Positions 1-8,931 of a stretch of 64,000 nt of DNA are shown piece by piece (position 1 is the stretch's first letter; each line of letters opens with the position of its first letter). Origin of the DNA: Bog-756 sp963710495. GTDB taxonomy: Bacteria > Actinomycetota > Acidimicrobiia > Acidimicrobiales > RAAP-2. Under the pieces are notes generated by a model. That model saw only the letters and a program-made list of their open reading frames with translations. It was not told the origin of the DNA and made no database searches. Both the position numbers and the translations under genes were made by a program. The stretch is from assembly GCA_963710495.1 (NCBI GenBank), contig CAVQAI010000011.1:1-64000 (forward strand), written 5' to 3'.

Positions 1-1764
1 GGTCTGCGGTGAGTAGCTGCTGCTGTTGGTGCCATCGGGGCAGGTGGTGTTATCCCATAGAACACCGGACAGGTTGGCACCGGTCAGAATTGCGGCATCC
101 AGGTTGGCGCCCCCCAGGTCGGCGTCCGCTAGATCGAGACTAGTTAGGTCGGCACTCGTCAGGTCGGCACTCGTTAGGTTCGCACCCGGACCAACCAAGT
201 AGCCGTTGACAAGTGACCAGTCTGTGGGAAAAGCCGACGGAGTTCCGGTGATCCCACCTGAAGACACGCCAGTCAGACTGGCACTAGTCAGGTTGGCACC
301 GCTCAGGCTGGCGTCGCTCATGAGGGCAGCGGTCAGGATGGCGCCGGACAGGTTTGCATTCGTGAGGTTGGCGCTGGTGAGGATGGCACTGCTCAGGTTG
401 GCATTGCTCAAGTTGGCGCTGCTCAGGTCGGCACCGATCAGTGTGGCGCTCGGACCGACCAGATAACCGCCTACAAGCAACCAGTCTGTGGGAAGAACCG
501 ACGGCGTGCCGATGATCCCGCCCGAGGCTACGCCGCCCAGGTCGGCACCAGTCAGGTCGGCACCAGTCAGAGTGACACCAGTCAGGGTGGCATACAACAG
601 GTTGGCATCAGTGAGGGTGGCGTCAGTCAGGTTGGCGCCGCTGAGGTTGGTAGTGCTCAGGTTCAGATCGGGCAGATTGACATTGGACAGGTTGGCATTG
701 GTCAAGTTGGCGGTGGAGCCGACCAGATAGCCGTTGACAAGAATCCAGCCAGTGGGAAGAGCGGACACCTGTCCGGTTATGCCGCCCGAAGACACGCCCG
801 CAAGGTGGGCGAGCAGCAGGTCTGCGCCGGTCAGATCGGCGCCGATCAGGTTGGCATCGGTCAGGTAGGCGAAGTAAAGGTAGGCGCCGGTCAGGTTGGC
901 ATCGGTCAGGTTGGCGTCGTTTAGGGTTGCGTCCTCCAGATCGACGGTGGTCAGGTTGGCACCGGTCAAGTTGGCGTCGTTTAGGTCCGCAGCGGCCAGG
1001 TAGGCGAGGGTCAGGTCGGCACCGCTCAGGTCGGCGTCGTTTAGGTCCGCACCGATCAGGTAGGCGGTGGGGCCGACCAGATAGCCGTTGACGAGTATCC
1101 AGGGTGAGGGAAGAGCAGAGGGCGAACCCGTGATCCCTCCCGAAGACACGCCCATCACGCCGTGGACGATCAGGTCTGCGCCGGTTAGGTCGGCGCCGGT
1201 CAGATTGGCATTAGTCAGGTAGGCACCGCCCAGCTCGGCATCGGTGAGATTGGCGTCCGTCAGATTGGCACTGGTCAGATTGGCCCCGATCAGATTGGCC
1301 CCGGTCAGATCAATGCCACTCAGGTCGGCGGCGGTTAGGTTGCAACCTTGAAGGTTGACATGCGGTCCAAAGTGGGAGCAGTTCTGTGTATTGGACGGCA
1401 TCACTTGGGCCCTTGCTGGCTTGCCCAAGCCAATGGCATTCGATGCTCGGACTCTGACGGTGTAGCGCCGTCCATTGGTGAGGCCGAACACCGTGCAGGC
1501 GGTTGCTCCGGTGGTCGTGCACGTCTGGCCACCGTGCGAGGCGGTCGCCGTGTAGCCAATGATGGGGGAACCGCCGTCAGAAGCCGGTGCGGTCCAGGAG
1601 ACTCCGGCACCGCCATTGACAGCTACTGCTGTAACGGCCGTAGGGGCTCCCGGCCTTGTGATCCGAGGCGTCCTGGCGTTGGCAGGAGCAATGCCCACAG
1701 CCGCCAAGACTGTTGATCCGACCAGAACGGTTGCGAAAATGCGAAGGACTCTTGGGAACGTCAC
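1..1764 (-). CDS. secreted Fn3 and pentapeptide-repeat protein (3' end outside window)
   Basis: 588 codons are visible from a GTG preceded by AAAGGAG; the frame is still open at the edge. By comparison with the paralogue near 9 kb only about six C-terminal residues (after SYSPQT) are missing. Residues 1-31 look like a signal peptide ending near APANA. Residues about 34-120 resemble a fibronectin type III domain (PGAPTAV start, SWTAP, YTVRVRASN). The rest is A(N/D)L-type pentapeptides, known to fold as a right-handed quadrilateral beta-helix. Four times the run is broken by a conserved linker, SGG(I)(T/I)G..S.LP..W.LV.GYLVGP, near plus-strand positions 1130, 775, 510 and 250. A secreted, wall- or matrix-associated role is inferred; the partner is unknown. 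No operon partner is visible upstream. Confidence 0.85.
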   Translation of the reverse strand, partial: MTFPRVLRIFATVLVGSTVLAAVGIAPANARTPRITRPGAPTAVTAVAVNGGAGVSWTAPASDGGSPIIGYTATASHGGQTCTTTGATACTVFGLTNGRRYTVRVRASNAIGLGKPARAQVMPSNTQNCSHFGPHVNLQGCNLTAADLSGIDLTGANLIGANLTSANLTDANLTDAELGGAYLTNANLTGADLTGADLIVHGVMGVSSGGITGSPSALPSPWILVNGYLVGPTAYLIGADLNDADLSGADLTLAYLAAADLNDANLTGANLTTVDLEDATLNDANLTDANLTGAYLYFAYLTDANLIGADLTGADLLLAHLAGVSSGGITGQVSALPTGWILVNGYLVGSTANLTNANLSNVNLPDLNLSTTNLSGANLTDATLTDANLLYATLTGVTLTGADLTGADLGGVASGGIIGTPSVLPTDWLLVGGYLVGPSATLIGADLSSANLSNANLSSAILTSANLTNANLSGAILTAALMSDASLSGANLTSASLTGVSSGGITGTPSAFPTDWSLVNGYLVGPGANLTSADLTSADLTSLDLADADLGGANLDAAILTGANLSGVLWDNTTCPDGTNSSSYSPQT

Positions 1765-1968
1765 GGCGGTGCTCCTTTGTTGGCACGGACCAGATGATCC
1801 GACTCCCTCGCCATCCGCATCCCGTCCACTGGTCAACATACGGCAGTTCCCATGGCGTCACCAGGGCCAAAATCCACAATCGGTCTGCTCAGCCGGACTA
1901 CCGGCAGAGTTCGATTGACATCGTTGTCACGGGGGACCATGATCGATTCAGCGGAGGGGTACTTGGGG

Positions 1969-3561
1969 GTGCTGGACTGGAATGAGTGCGCCAGCAGCGG
2001 ATCGGGTTGGATGATCGACCGCCCAGGGTTGCGGTCAGCGTGCCGCCGAACATTCAGGCACTGGACTCTGGCATTGGTCAGTGTGTGCGCACTGACCCTA
2101 GTAGCAAGCGTGCCGAGCATGGCATGGGCAGCCGGGTCACACGCCGTAGGTACTTCACACGGTGCAGGCGGTGTGCATGCACTGGCGTTGACATCATCCT
2201 CCCAACGGGTGCCAAGATTTCAGCCCGAGGACACGAGTAGTCACCTCAATAGCGTGTCCTGCACGAGTTCGTCGTTCTGCATGGCGGTGGGTGGCTACAC
2301 CGATTGTCCGACCTACTGCAACATTTACTACGGCGCAACTGAGACCCATCCGGGCCTGATCGAGACCTGGGACGGCAACACCTGGTCGATAGTCCCGAGC
2401 CCAGTTGTAAACACCGCTCTTGGACTCCATGGTGTGGGTTTCGGACTCGCTGGTGTGAGTTGTACTAGTTCGACATTCTGCATGGCGGTCGGCAGCAACG
2501 GCGTGACATCAGGGGCAGATACCCTCGTCGAGTCTTGGGATGGAAGCACGTGGACGGTGGTCCCGAGCCCCAATGCTGACAACGTCAACGGTCTCATCTC
2601 GGTTTCCTGCTCCGGCCCAACGTTCTGCATGGCAGTGGGAAACTCCAGTGCCACCTCAATTTCGAATGTTCAGAATCTTGTCGAGTCGTGGGACGGCAGC
2701 TCGTGGTCGATCATTCCTGGCCCCCCGGCGAGCGACGGAACACCTAACAGTGTTGCGTGCACCAGTCCGTCCTTCTGCCTCGCAGTGGGTGATCAGCAGA
2801 CTGGGGGGACCGCCAGCCAGATTTATGCCCAGAGCTTTGCCGAGACTTGGGACGGAAGCTCGTGGACGATCATTTCCAGTCCTGATCCGGACCCACTGAC
2901 CAACGTGTTCGCCAGTGTGAGCTGTCTCACATCGACCAACTGTGTCGCCGCTGGCTACCAAGGGAACCTTCAGCTCTTCGCCGAATCGTGGAACGGGACC
3001 GTATGGTCAGCGGCCCCCGGGCCAGGCTCATACTCCGGAAGGGTGTCCTGTTCAGCAAGCCCCACATTCTGCATGGTGATCAGCAACGTCAGCGAGACCT
3101 GGGATGGCACCACTTGGACCACTGTCTCCTCTCCGGCACCCGGCACCGCTCTGTCCTGCACGGGCCCGACATTCTGCATGGCAGTGGGCTCGGTGAGTGG
3201 CCAAACCTTGGCCGAGACCTGGAACGGTACGACATGGACCGTACTTGCGAGCCCCAATGCGAATGCCCTCAACATCACCTCGACATCGCTTCCCAACGGA
3301 ACGGTGCACAGCGAGTATTCGGGCAGTCTCACGGCCAGCGGTGGAAATCCCCCTTACAAGTGGAAGCTCGCCCCCGGGTCCGGACCGTTGCCCAAGGGGC
3401 TCAAGCTCAACAAGACCACAGGGGTGATTGGCGGTGTACCTAAGTATGTCGGCACGTCGACTTTCACCGTCGTCGTCATCGACACGAAGTCAGTGAAAAC
3501 GGCGCACCCCCCTAGGGTGCAAAACTCAGCCTCAGGGGTATTCTCGATCACGATCTCGTGA
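1969..3561 (+). CDS. secreted VSC-repeat protein with C-terminal Ig-like (He_PIG) domain
   Basis: About 530 residues. The GTG at 1969 has GGAGGGG nine bases upstream; ATGs at 1939 and 2011 are alternatives. A long basic n-region precedes a hydrophobic segment (TLALVSVCALTLVASV) and a cleavage-like MAWA. The body holds about eight repeats of roughly 45-55 residues, each with VSC..S.FC.AVG followed by E(S/T)WDG..W..V.SP. Two Cys per repeat suggest disulfides in an exported beta-structure, plausibly a propeller. The last 90 residues fit a putative Ig domain of the He_PIG type (LPNGTV..YSGSLTASGG.PPYKW, then LPKGLKLNKTTGVIGGVP). A related protein lies at 38.2-39.6 kb. Ligand and role are unknown. 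Confidence 0.85.
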   Translation: MLDWNECASSGSGWMIDRPGLRSACRRTFRHWTLALVSVCALTLVASVPSMAWAAGSHAVGTSHGAGGVHALALTSSSQRVPRFQPEDTSSHLNSVSCTSSSFCMAVGGYTDCPTYCNIYYGATETHPGLIETWDGNTWSIVPSPVVNTALGLHGVGFGLAGVSCTSSTFCMAVGSNGVTSGADTLVESWDGSTWTVVPSPNADNVNGLISVSCSGPTFCMAVGNSSATSISNVQNLVESWDGSSWSIIPGPPASDGTPNSVACTSPSFCLAVGDQQTGGTASQIYAQSFAETWDGSSWTIISSPDPDPLTNVFASVSCLTSTNCVAAGYQGNLQLFAESWNGTVWSAAPGPGSYSGRVSCSASPTFCMVISNVSETWDGTTWTTVSSPAPGTALSCTGPTFCMAVGSVSGQTLAETWNGTTWTVLASPNANALNITSTSLPNGTVHSEYSGSLTASGGNPPYKWKLAPGSGPLPKGLKLNKTTGVIGGVPKYVGTSTFTVVVIDTKSVKTAHPPRVQNSASGVFSITIS

Positions 3562-3842
3562 GCAGTGTGATCTGTGAGTGCTCCAGAGGGCGTTCTGGGC
3601 TCGTCACTCGTCGACGGCTAGCGCCCTTCCGTAGCTTGCCACACTGATTCGGTTGATCCTCACCGATCTGCTTTCCAACCTGATTCATCCAACTATCAGC
3701 TCGGCCCCCCCTTGTTTGCTGAACTTTTGAAACCACTGACAAGAGGAGGGTGTGGTCGCCACCTTGGTGCCACCAACACGGCTGGCGACAGGACGAACAG
3801 ATAGGGTCTAGATGTTCCTTCTAGCGAGCAGGAGGTTTCGAC

Positions 3843-4097
3843 ATGTCCGGCGAGATCTTCGGTCTAGACGGTTTGATCATTGCCTTTCTCATGCTTGCAA
3901 CAGCCGTGCTTCCAATCTGGGCACTCGTTGACTCGATTTCACGACCTGCGAGTTCCTTGATCGAAGCTGGATCGTCCAAAGGGGTATGGGTCGTGCTGAT
4001 CGCTCTGTTCTGGTTTTTCACGTGGATCGTCGGCGTAGTGCTATCCATCGTGTACCTGGCTGCGATCCGACCTCGAGTGAGAGCCGTGATGACCTGA
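3843..4097 (+). CDS. small two-helix membrane protein, PLDc_N-like
   Basis: 84 residues with an ideal ribosome site (AGGAGG six bases before ATG). Two hydrophobic segments, residues about 8-30 and 46-70, flank a short loop containing SISRP. The pattern of LPIWALVDS followed by a Trp/Phe-rich second helix (FWFFTWIVGVVLSIVYL) resembles the PLDc_N domain found at the start of cardiolipin synthases and as stand-alone actinobacterial proteins. No catalytic domain follows. It is monocistronic between a secreted protein and a convergent membrane protein gene. The family match is from memory, so the call is tentative; the gene itself is convincing. Confidence 0.75.
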   Translation: MSGEIFGLDGLIIAFLMLATAVLPIWALVDSISRPASSLIEAGSSKGVWVVLIALFWFFTWIVGVVLSIVYLAAIRPRVRAVMT

Positions 4098-4221
4098 CGT
4101 TCTGAGGATCGGCCTCTGTTGAGTGGGACCGCTATCGAGCGGACTCCACTGGTGCCTATAGGCGACATTAACTGCCCTGACGTAAGAGCCTTGCCTGAGG
4201 CGAGCAGGAAACGCCCGCTGT

Positions 4222-4959
4222 CTAGCGCTCGGAGCGCTCTTCTGTCCTCCGGGGCGGATTCCATGTTCCGTCGGTGCCCACCCACCAGCCTGGCGCTACG
4301 TTGCCTCCGGTGGGACCAATCCAGGGCGGCAGCACGAAGGGCTGCGATTCTGCTTGGGGCCTTTGGGGGTCTATGGGCGGAGCCTGCTGCCGAGCACTTG
4401 GGTCATGGCGCACACCAACCAACTCCTCAAGTTGTGCGGATGACGGTGGCACCTGGGGCATCCGCTGTGCCGCTTGGAGATAACCGTGACGAGCTAGCTG
4501 GCGATCACGATCCCGAAGGATTCGGCGGCGACCCATCACAGTCCCAATTGTCGAGCCGAGAGCAACCGCCACGGGAGTTATGGGGCTCGAGTAACGGAGA
4601 CGGCTCATGAAAAAGACCCATAAGAGCCCCAGAACTAGATACATGGTGGAGATCCTGAAAATGACGATTCGGCGGCGCCACCCCGGACTACTGAGGTCGT
4701 TGAGCATCCAGCGGTGGTACTGACGAGGCAGGCGACCGCCGAGCCGGTAGTAAAACCACCACCAAATAAGAGGGCGCAGCCTCCACCTTGCCCGCAATCC
4801 ACCAGCGACCAGGTTGATGGCGAGCGTCAGTGGCAACCGGTTCCGACCATCAGGTACGAGATCGAGGGTCGTGCCGACCATCTCGTCCCCTCGTTCGAGG
4901 CGATCGGGAATCGGCCATGCCCGTATCAAGGTGCGGACTTGTCGCTCGACCCTGGTCAT
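4222..4959 (-). CDS. membrane protein co-transcribed with PadR regulator
   Basis: 245 residues; its ATG overlaps the stop of the PadR gene by four bases (ATGA), so the two are translationally coupled. The N-terminal part (to about residue 60) is polar and Arg-rich. Two to three hydrophobic stretches lie around 62-75, 98-117 and 122-138. The proline-rich C-terminus ends in a GWWVGTDGTWNPP motif, similar to the GWY..DP..W.G.W box of DUF2510-type actinobacterial proteins. PadR-linked membrane genes are often the regulated effectors. The function is not recognised. Confidence 0.75.
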   Translation of the reverse strand: MTRVERQVRTLIRAWPIPDRLERGDEMVGTTLDLVPDGRNRLPLTLAINLVAGGLRARWRLRPLIWWWFYYRLGGRLPRQYHRWMLNDLSSPGWRRRIVIFRISTMYLVLGLLWVFFMSRLRYSSPITPVAVALGSTIGTVMGRRRILRDRDRQLARHGYLQAAQRMPQVPPSSAQLEELVGVRHDPSARQQAPPIDPQRPQAESQPFVLPPWIGPTGGNVAPGWWVGTDGTWNPPRRTEERSER

Positions 4960-5279
4960 ACTGTGGCACCTCGGACTCGGGGATGAAGCCGCTTTGTTGC
5001 CGCTCGTAAGGTCTCCTCCCGGGCTGCCGCCTCACTGCGGACCGCCGATAGTCCGGTACCGGTGATGGCGTAGTAGCGCCGCAGACGGCCATCGACGACT
5101 TCAGTTCTGGTCGGCTCGATCAACCCCTGGTCGCTCAGCTTGTCGAGGGTGCCGTAGAGGGTCCCGGGCCCAAGCTTGACCCGACCACCCGAGAGCTGCT
5201 TGACCTCGCCGATGATGCCGTATCCATGGAGTTCCTGGTCCGCCAGTGCCGCCAAGATCAAGAAGCTGGGATCTCTCAT
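4956..5279 (-). CDS. PadR-family transcriptional regulator
   Basis: About 107 residues starting MRDPSFLILAAL, the usual PadR beginning; an in-frame GTG at 5291 would add four residues. A winged helix covers residues 1-80: HGYGIIGEV, then GTLYGTLDKLSDQGLIE in the recognition-helix region, then the wing (RRYYAITGTGL). This is the short single-domain subfamily with a brief C-terminal helix for dimerisation. A dyad at 5301-5323 lies immediately upstream, so autorepression of this gene and the coupled membrane gene is likely (inference). Confidence 0.9.
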   Translation of the reverse strand: MRDPSFLILAALADQELHGYGIIGEVKQLSGGRVKLGPGTLYGTLDKLSDQGLIEPTRTEVVDGRLRRYYAITGTGLSAVRSEAAAREETLRAATKRLHPRVRGATV

Positions 5280-5300
5280 GGACGGAGTCACCAGAGTCAG

Positions 5301-5323
5301 TATGTATCAAGTGCCGATATATA
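5301..5323. promoter_or_regulatory. candidate PadR operator
   Basis: Inverted repeat TATGTATC-N7-GATATATA (seven of eight positions pair) in an AT-rich patch just before the PadR start and just after the end of the channel gene. PadR proteins typically bind such AT-rich dyads over their own promoters. Assigned by position and symmetry only. Confidence 0.5.
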
Positions 5324-6109
5324 TCAACCCTGATTTGGATGGCCCTGCGGTTCATCGAGAGACCTACCAGTCAGATCGACCAGCATCGACTCGATCCGAT
5401 CCAAACGCTCGACCAGCGCCGTGCGGTCCTCGTCGGCACTCTGTGTCACGAAGTAGGACGCCACGGTGGCAGTTAACACTCCGATGAGACCAATTCCAAC
5501 GAACATCAAGACCGTGGCGACTCCACGTCCACCAGCGGTCACCGGAAAACTGTCCCCATAGCCAACTGTTGTCACCGTGACGATGGCCCACCAGAGTGCA
5601 TCCCCGAAGTTGTGGATGTTCGACCCCTTGGCACTCACCTCAAAGGACAGGACCAGTGCCGAGCAGGCAAAGATGATCACCATTACCGCCAGCAAGACGA
5701 AGTGGAGTCCACGGTGCGTGAAAAGCTCCTTCGTTCGCCGGAGTGCGTTGGCGAGTACTACACCGACTCGGGTGAGGTTCAGCAGTCTCAGCAGTCGTGC
5801 TGCCCGCAGCGGCCGAAGCATCGGGAGGGCAATCACGGCGAGGTCGATCAGGTGGTGATTGATGAAGTGCCGCCTTCCAGGCGACAGATAGAGCTTTGTC
5901 AGGTATTCGAGGACAAACGCTGCCCAGACGAACAGGTCGATAGCTTCAAACGTGGCGGTCACGGTGTCCGACAGGTGGACGATGTAGGGCAGCACTAGGA
6001 CCGGCAGCCAGAGGAGCGCCAGGATGGTGAGGGGTAGCTCCACGGCCGCAGAGAAGTGGTCGTAAGCGTCCTGGGACCGGGCGAGGGTCCGGTATCTCCG
6101 ATTTGCCAT
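5324..6109 (-). CDS. voltage-gated-like potassium channel
   Basis: 261 residues from an ATG preceded by AAAGGA. Six hydrophobic segments form a voltage-sensor-like module (about 24-125) with an Arg-rich S4 (R99, R102, R105, R108, R114), then a pore module. The selectivity filter TVGYGD is at 181-186 between the two pore helices, the classic K+ channel signature. The C-terminus (225-261) is short and probably a coiled coil (ALVERLDRIESMLVDLTG); there is no RCK or cyclic-nucleotide domain. The reading frame extends well upstream, but only this start has a ribosome site and removes non-conserved sequence. It ends 45 bases upstream of the PadR gene on the same strand. Confidence 0.92.
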   Translation of the reverse strand: MANRRYRTLARSQDAYDHFSAAVELPLTILALLWLPVLVLPYIVHLSDTVTATFEAIDLFVWAAFVLEYLTKLYLSPGRRHFINHHLIDLAVIALPMLRPLRAARLLRLLNLTRVGVVLANALRRTKELFTHRGLHFVLLAVMVIIFACSALVLSFEVSAKGSNIHNFGDALWWAIVTVTTVGYGDSFPVTAGGRGVATVLMFVGIGLIGVLTATVASYFVTQSADEDRTALVERLDRIESMLVDLTGRSLDEPQGHPNQG

Positions 6110-6259
6110 GACGATCCTTTCGCCTTGGTGGTGAATGGAACGGTAGCTCCGGGGACCTACAGGCGAACTCCATTCACCTGCGATGATGTAGGTGGTGGTG
6201 GTGGGAATCTGTCGGATCCGAACCACTAAGTCGGAGCGGGAGGACGGAGGTGAAGGGAC

Positions 6260-7096
6260 ATGCTTGAGGACCACAAAGCAAAGAGAGCAGCCAAGGAGCA
6301 TGCGGACGCTCTTGCTGCTTGGCAGGCAGATCGAGATGCCCAGGCTGACTTGCTCGAAACAGCCCGAACCTCCAAGGGTTTCAACGCCGACGGCATCCTG
6401 CTGAAGACGGGGGAAGCCGTGTTCTGCGAGGTGACTAACACCTCTCTCATCGAGGATCGCAGGGGTGCCGGTCACTACCAAGGTCACTCGCAAGGCGTAT
6501 CGATTCCCATTGCCAAGGTCGGAGGGCGTTCGGTTCGGTACCGTGTCGGAGTCAATCGGGGTCACTACGTTCAAGGAACTCCGATCCCGACTGCCATCGA
6601 TACCGGGACTACGTTTGTCACGAATCAGCGAGTGATCTTCCAGGGCGGTAAGCAGACTCGTGAGTGTGCCTTCGCCAAGCTCATCGGCTATGAGCACGAC
6701 GATGCGAAGGGTTCAACAACGTTCTCCGTCTCCAACCGGCAGAAAGCAACCACCATCCACTATGGGCCCGCTATCTCGGGCTGGTTTAACTTCCGCCTCG
6801 ACCTCGCTCTGGCTCACTTCCGGGGAACAGTCGAAGCGCTCATAGCGGAGCTACAAGAGGGACTGGCCGAGATTGACAAGCATCGCCCACCCGAACCAGC
6901 ACAGGTGCTCTCCGTGCCGACCGCCCTCGCTCAGCCAACGCCAGGGCTACCTGATTCTTCAGGAGCAACGCCTTCCGTACCGACGGTGAATGCTGGTTGG
7001 TACGCCGATCCGTGGAAGCTCGCCGCATTGCGCTGGTGGGACGGCACCCAGTGGACGGGCTACATACACGACGAATCAACCACTTCAACCTCCTGA
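6260..7096 (+). CDS. cytosolic protein with C-terminal DUF2510 module
   Basis: 278 residues with GGAGGTGAAGGGAC before ATG. The N-terminus (1-35) is Ala/Asp/Glu-rich and probably helical. Residues about 40-195 form an alpha/beta region with KTGEAVFCEV, then RVIFQGGKQTRECAF, then a phrase around TTIHYGP; this resembles PH-like/GRAM folds that follow DUF2510 relatives in actinobacteria. The C-terminus has the DUF2510 signature NAGWYADPWK..ALRWWDGTQWT. No transmembrane helix is evident. It is divergent from the channel gene with a 150-base gap. The function is unknown. Confidence 0.85.
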   Translation: MLEDHKAKRAAKEHADALAAWQADRDAQADLLETARTSKGFNADGILLKTGEAVFCEVTNTSLIEDRRGAGHYQGHSQGVSIPIAKVGGRSVRYRVGVNRGHYVQGTPIPTAIDTGTTFVTNQRVIFQGGKQTRECAFAKLIGYEHDDAKGSTTFSVSNRQKATTIHYGPAISGWFNFRLDLALAHFRGTVEALIAELQEGLAEIDKHRPPEPAQVLSVPTALAQPTPGLPDSSGATPSVPTVNAGWYADPWKLAALRWWDGTQWTGYIHDESTTSTS

Positions 7097-7396
7097 TCGT
7101 TCCCAGCCATCAAGCCGGAAGCATGACAAGACGACTGGCCCTGTCGGCGGTGAGCGACCCGTGTCATCGCATGTCCTGCTTCTCTGTGGTCGCACGGTGG
7201 GTGTAACGCCGAGCCGAGCGGGACAGGGAGTGCACCGGCCGGGACGGTGACATGCCGTTAGGGCTTGTCGATCCGAGGAACTCGCTGCTTTACGGACCTC
7301 GAAGAACCTGATCGAGGTCGGGCCTTGGCTTCCCGACGCACTGGATCATTCTGCGGTGTACATTCCATCCGCTATCCATATCCAGGCGGAGGAATC

Positions 7397-8611
7397 ATGA
7401 CCGGTTCGATGAAGCGTCACGGTGGACGACTGGTAGCGGCCTTAATAGCTGGCGTCCTTGCCGTCGGGGGCCTTGGGTTCTTGGTCGGAACCTCTGGATC
7501 AGCTGGATCGGCGACTGGAGCGAAGACTCATGCTGCTTCATCCTGTAACGCCTTTCTCCCGTCTGGCAGTGTCATAGGGATGGGGGCCACTCTCGACGAT
7601 GGTGGCTATTGGGTGGCGAGCAACTTCGGCGAAGTGGTGTCCTGTGGTGACGCCATCAACTACGGCTCTCTACCATTTTCACCCAATCGGCCAATAGTTG
7701 GCATCGCCGTCACGCCCGACGGGGGCGGCTACTGGCTGGTTGCCTCTGATGGAGGAATCTTTACGTTCGGAGATGCCCAGTTCTTTGGTTCAACTGGAGC
7801 GCTGCGACTCAATCAGCCAGTGGTTGGAATGGCACTCACGCCGGACGGGCAGGGCTACTGGCTCGTAGCCTCCGATGGCGGCATCTTCAGCTTCGGTGAC
7901 GCTCAGTTCTACGGATCGACCGGTGCAATCCATCTGAACCAGCCGGTCGTAGGCATGGCCGCAGCTCCCAACGGGAACGGGTACTGGCTGGTGGCGTCCG
8001 ACGGTGGCATCTTCGCCTTCAACGTGCCGTTCCTCGGTTCCATGGGGGCCGTACGCCTCAACAAGCCGGTCGTCGGGATGTCTCTTGACATGGCAACTGG
8101 CGGCTACTGGCTGGTGGCCTCCGATGGTGGCATCTTCACCTTCGATGCTCCGTTCTTTGGATCGACCGGCAACATCGTGCTCAACAGGCCCATCGTCGGC
8201 ATGGAATCGAATGCGACAGGATCCGGATATCGGTTTGTCGCCTCCGATGGCGGCATCTTCACCGGGGGCTCGTCTCAGTTCTTCGGATCTGCCGTCGCCC
8301 CTCCCCCTGCTAGTCCGCCTCCCGCTAGCCCACCCCCGTCCAGTGGCTGCACGGTATCCATGTCGAATCCCAATCCTCCTCAATTCAGCACCGAGACGGC
8401 CAACATCCAGTCGTCGATCGCCAACGCACCCGCAACGGTCACGGCGTCCTACAAGACGACCACAAGTAGCTTTGGCGGTCAGACAGACGCAGGTGGCAAC
8501 GCAGCAGTCTCGTTCTATATCAGTGGGGCGACGATCGGTTACACCGTTGTCGTGAACGTCAGCGTCGGAAACGGAGCGGCAACGTGCTCATCGAGTTTCA
8601 CTCCGCAATGA
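7397..8611 (+). CDS. secreted GYWLVASDGGIF repeat protein (propeller-like)
   Basis: 404 residues from an ATG with GGCGGAGGAATC upstream; earlier in-frame starts lack a ribosome site. A Tat- or Sec-like signal peptide occupies residues 1-45 (SMKRHGGRLVAALIAGVLAVGG). Six to seven repeats of about 43 residues follow, built on (G)GYWLVASDGGIF.FGDAQF.GSTG...LN.PVVGMA. The last repeat is degenerate (GYRFVASDGGIFTGG). A proline-rich linker (APPPASPPPASPPP) leads to a C-terminal domain of about 90 residues with two Cys, probably Ig-like. These repeats are common in secreted actinobacterial proteins and likely form a beta-propeller, sometimes fused to hydrolases; no catalytic domain is present here. 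Confidence 0.88.
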   Translation: MTGSMKRHGGRLVAALIAGVLAVGGLGFLVGTSGSAGSATGAKTHAASSCNAFLPSGSVIGMGATLDDGGYWVASNFGEVVSCGDAINYGSLPFSPNRPIVGIAVTPDGGGYWLVASDGGIFTFGDAQFFGSTGALRLNQPVVGMALTPDGQGYWLVASDGGIFSFGDAQFYGSTGAIHLNQPVVGMAAAPNGNGYWLVASDGGIFAFNVPFLGSMGAVRLNKPVVGMSLDMATGGYWLVASDGGIFTFDAPFFGSTGNIVLNRPIVGMESNATGSGYRFVASDGGIFTGGSSQFFGSAVAPPPASPPPASPPPSSGCTVSMSNPNPPQFSTETANIQSSIANAPATVTASYKTTTSSFGGQTDAGGNAAVSFYISGATIGYTVVVNVSVGNGAATCSSSFTPQ

Positions 8612-8636
8612 CAGAGCCCGGTGGGAAGACGAGGTC

Positions 8637-8825
8637 ATGAGCTTTCGGCGTGGCTTGCTGCCAGGGCCAGTCCGGCGGGCGATGCACCCAGTTCGGAGTA
8701 GCGCAGGGTCAATGAAGCGGCGAGCTACACCAAAGCCCGTCCGCAAGTTCCTCTACGCAAGGCATCCGATTGGAACGGCAACCACGAGAGCCGGACGGGC
8801 CGTGCGTAGAACCCTCCTTAGATAA
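8637..8825 (+). CDS. small basic protein, unrecognised
   Basis: 62 residues with GACGAGGTC before ATG, 25 bases after the propeller gene and probably on the same transcript. It is rich in Arg, Lys, Pro and Thr (16 basic residues) with no hydrophobic segment. The composition suggests nucleic-acid or phosphate binding, but no family is recognised. It could be a chance frame; spacing and ribosome site are the only support. Confidence 0.4.
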   Translation: MSFRRGLLPGPVRRAMHPVRSSAGSMKRRATPKPVRKFLYARHPIGTATTRAGRAVRRTLLR

Positions 8826-8931
8826 GCAGGCGGGCACCTGACGTGATGTGAGGTTCTGGAGAGGTCCGGGCGAACCCCGAGGTCAGTTGACGCTCCTTCG
8901 ACCCTGTCGAACCGTTTCGGTCTGTCTTGGG

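Noticed and set aside
206..730. Plus-strand frames with LVRLAPLRLA repeats
   Set aside because: They are the antisense of the pentapeptide solenoid on the minus strand and have no ribosome sites.
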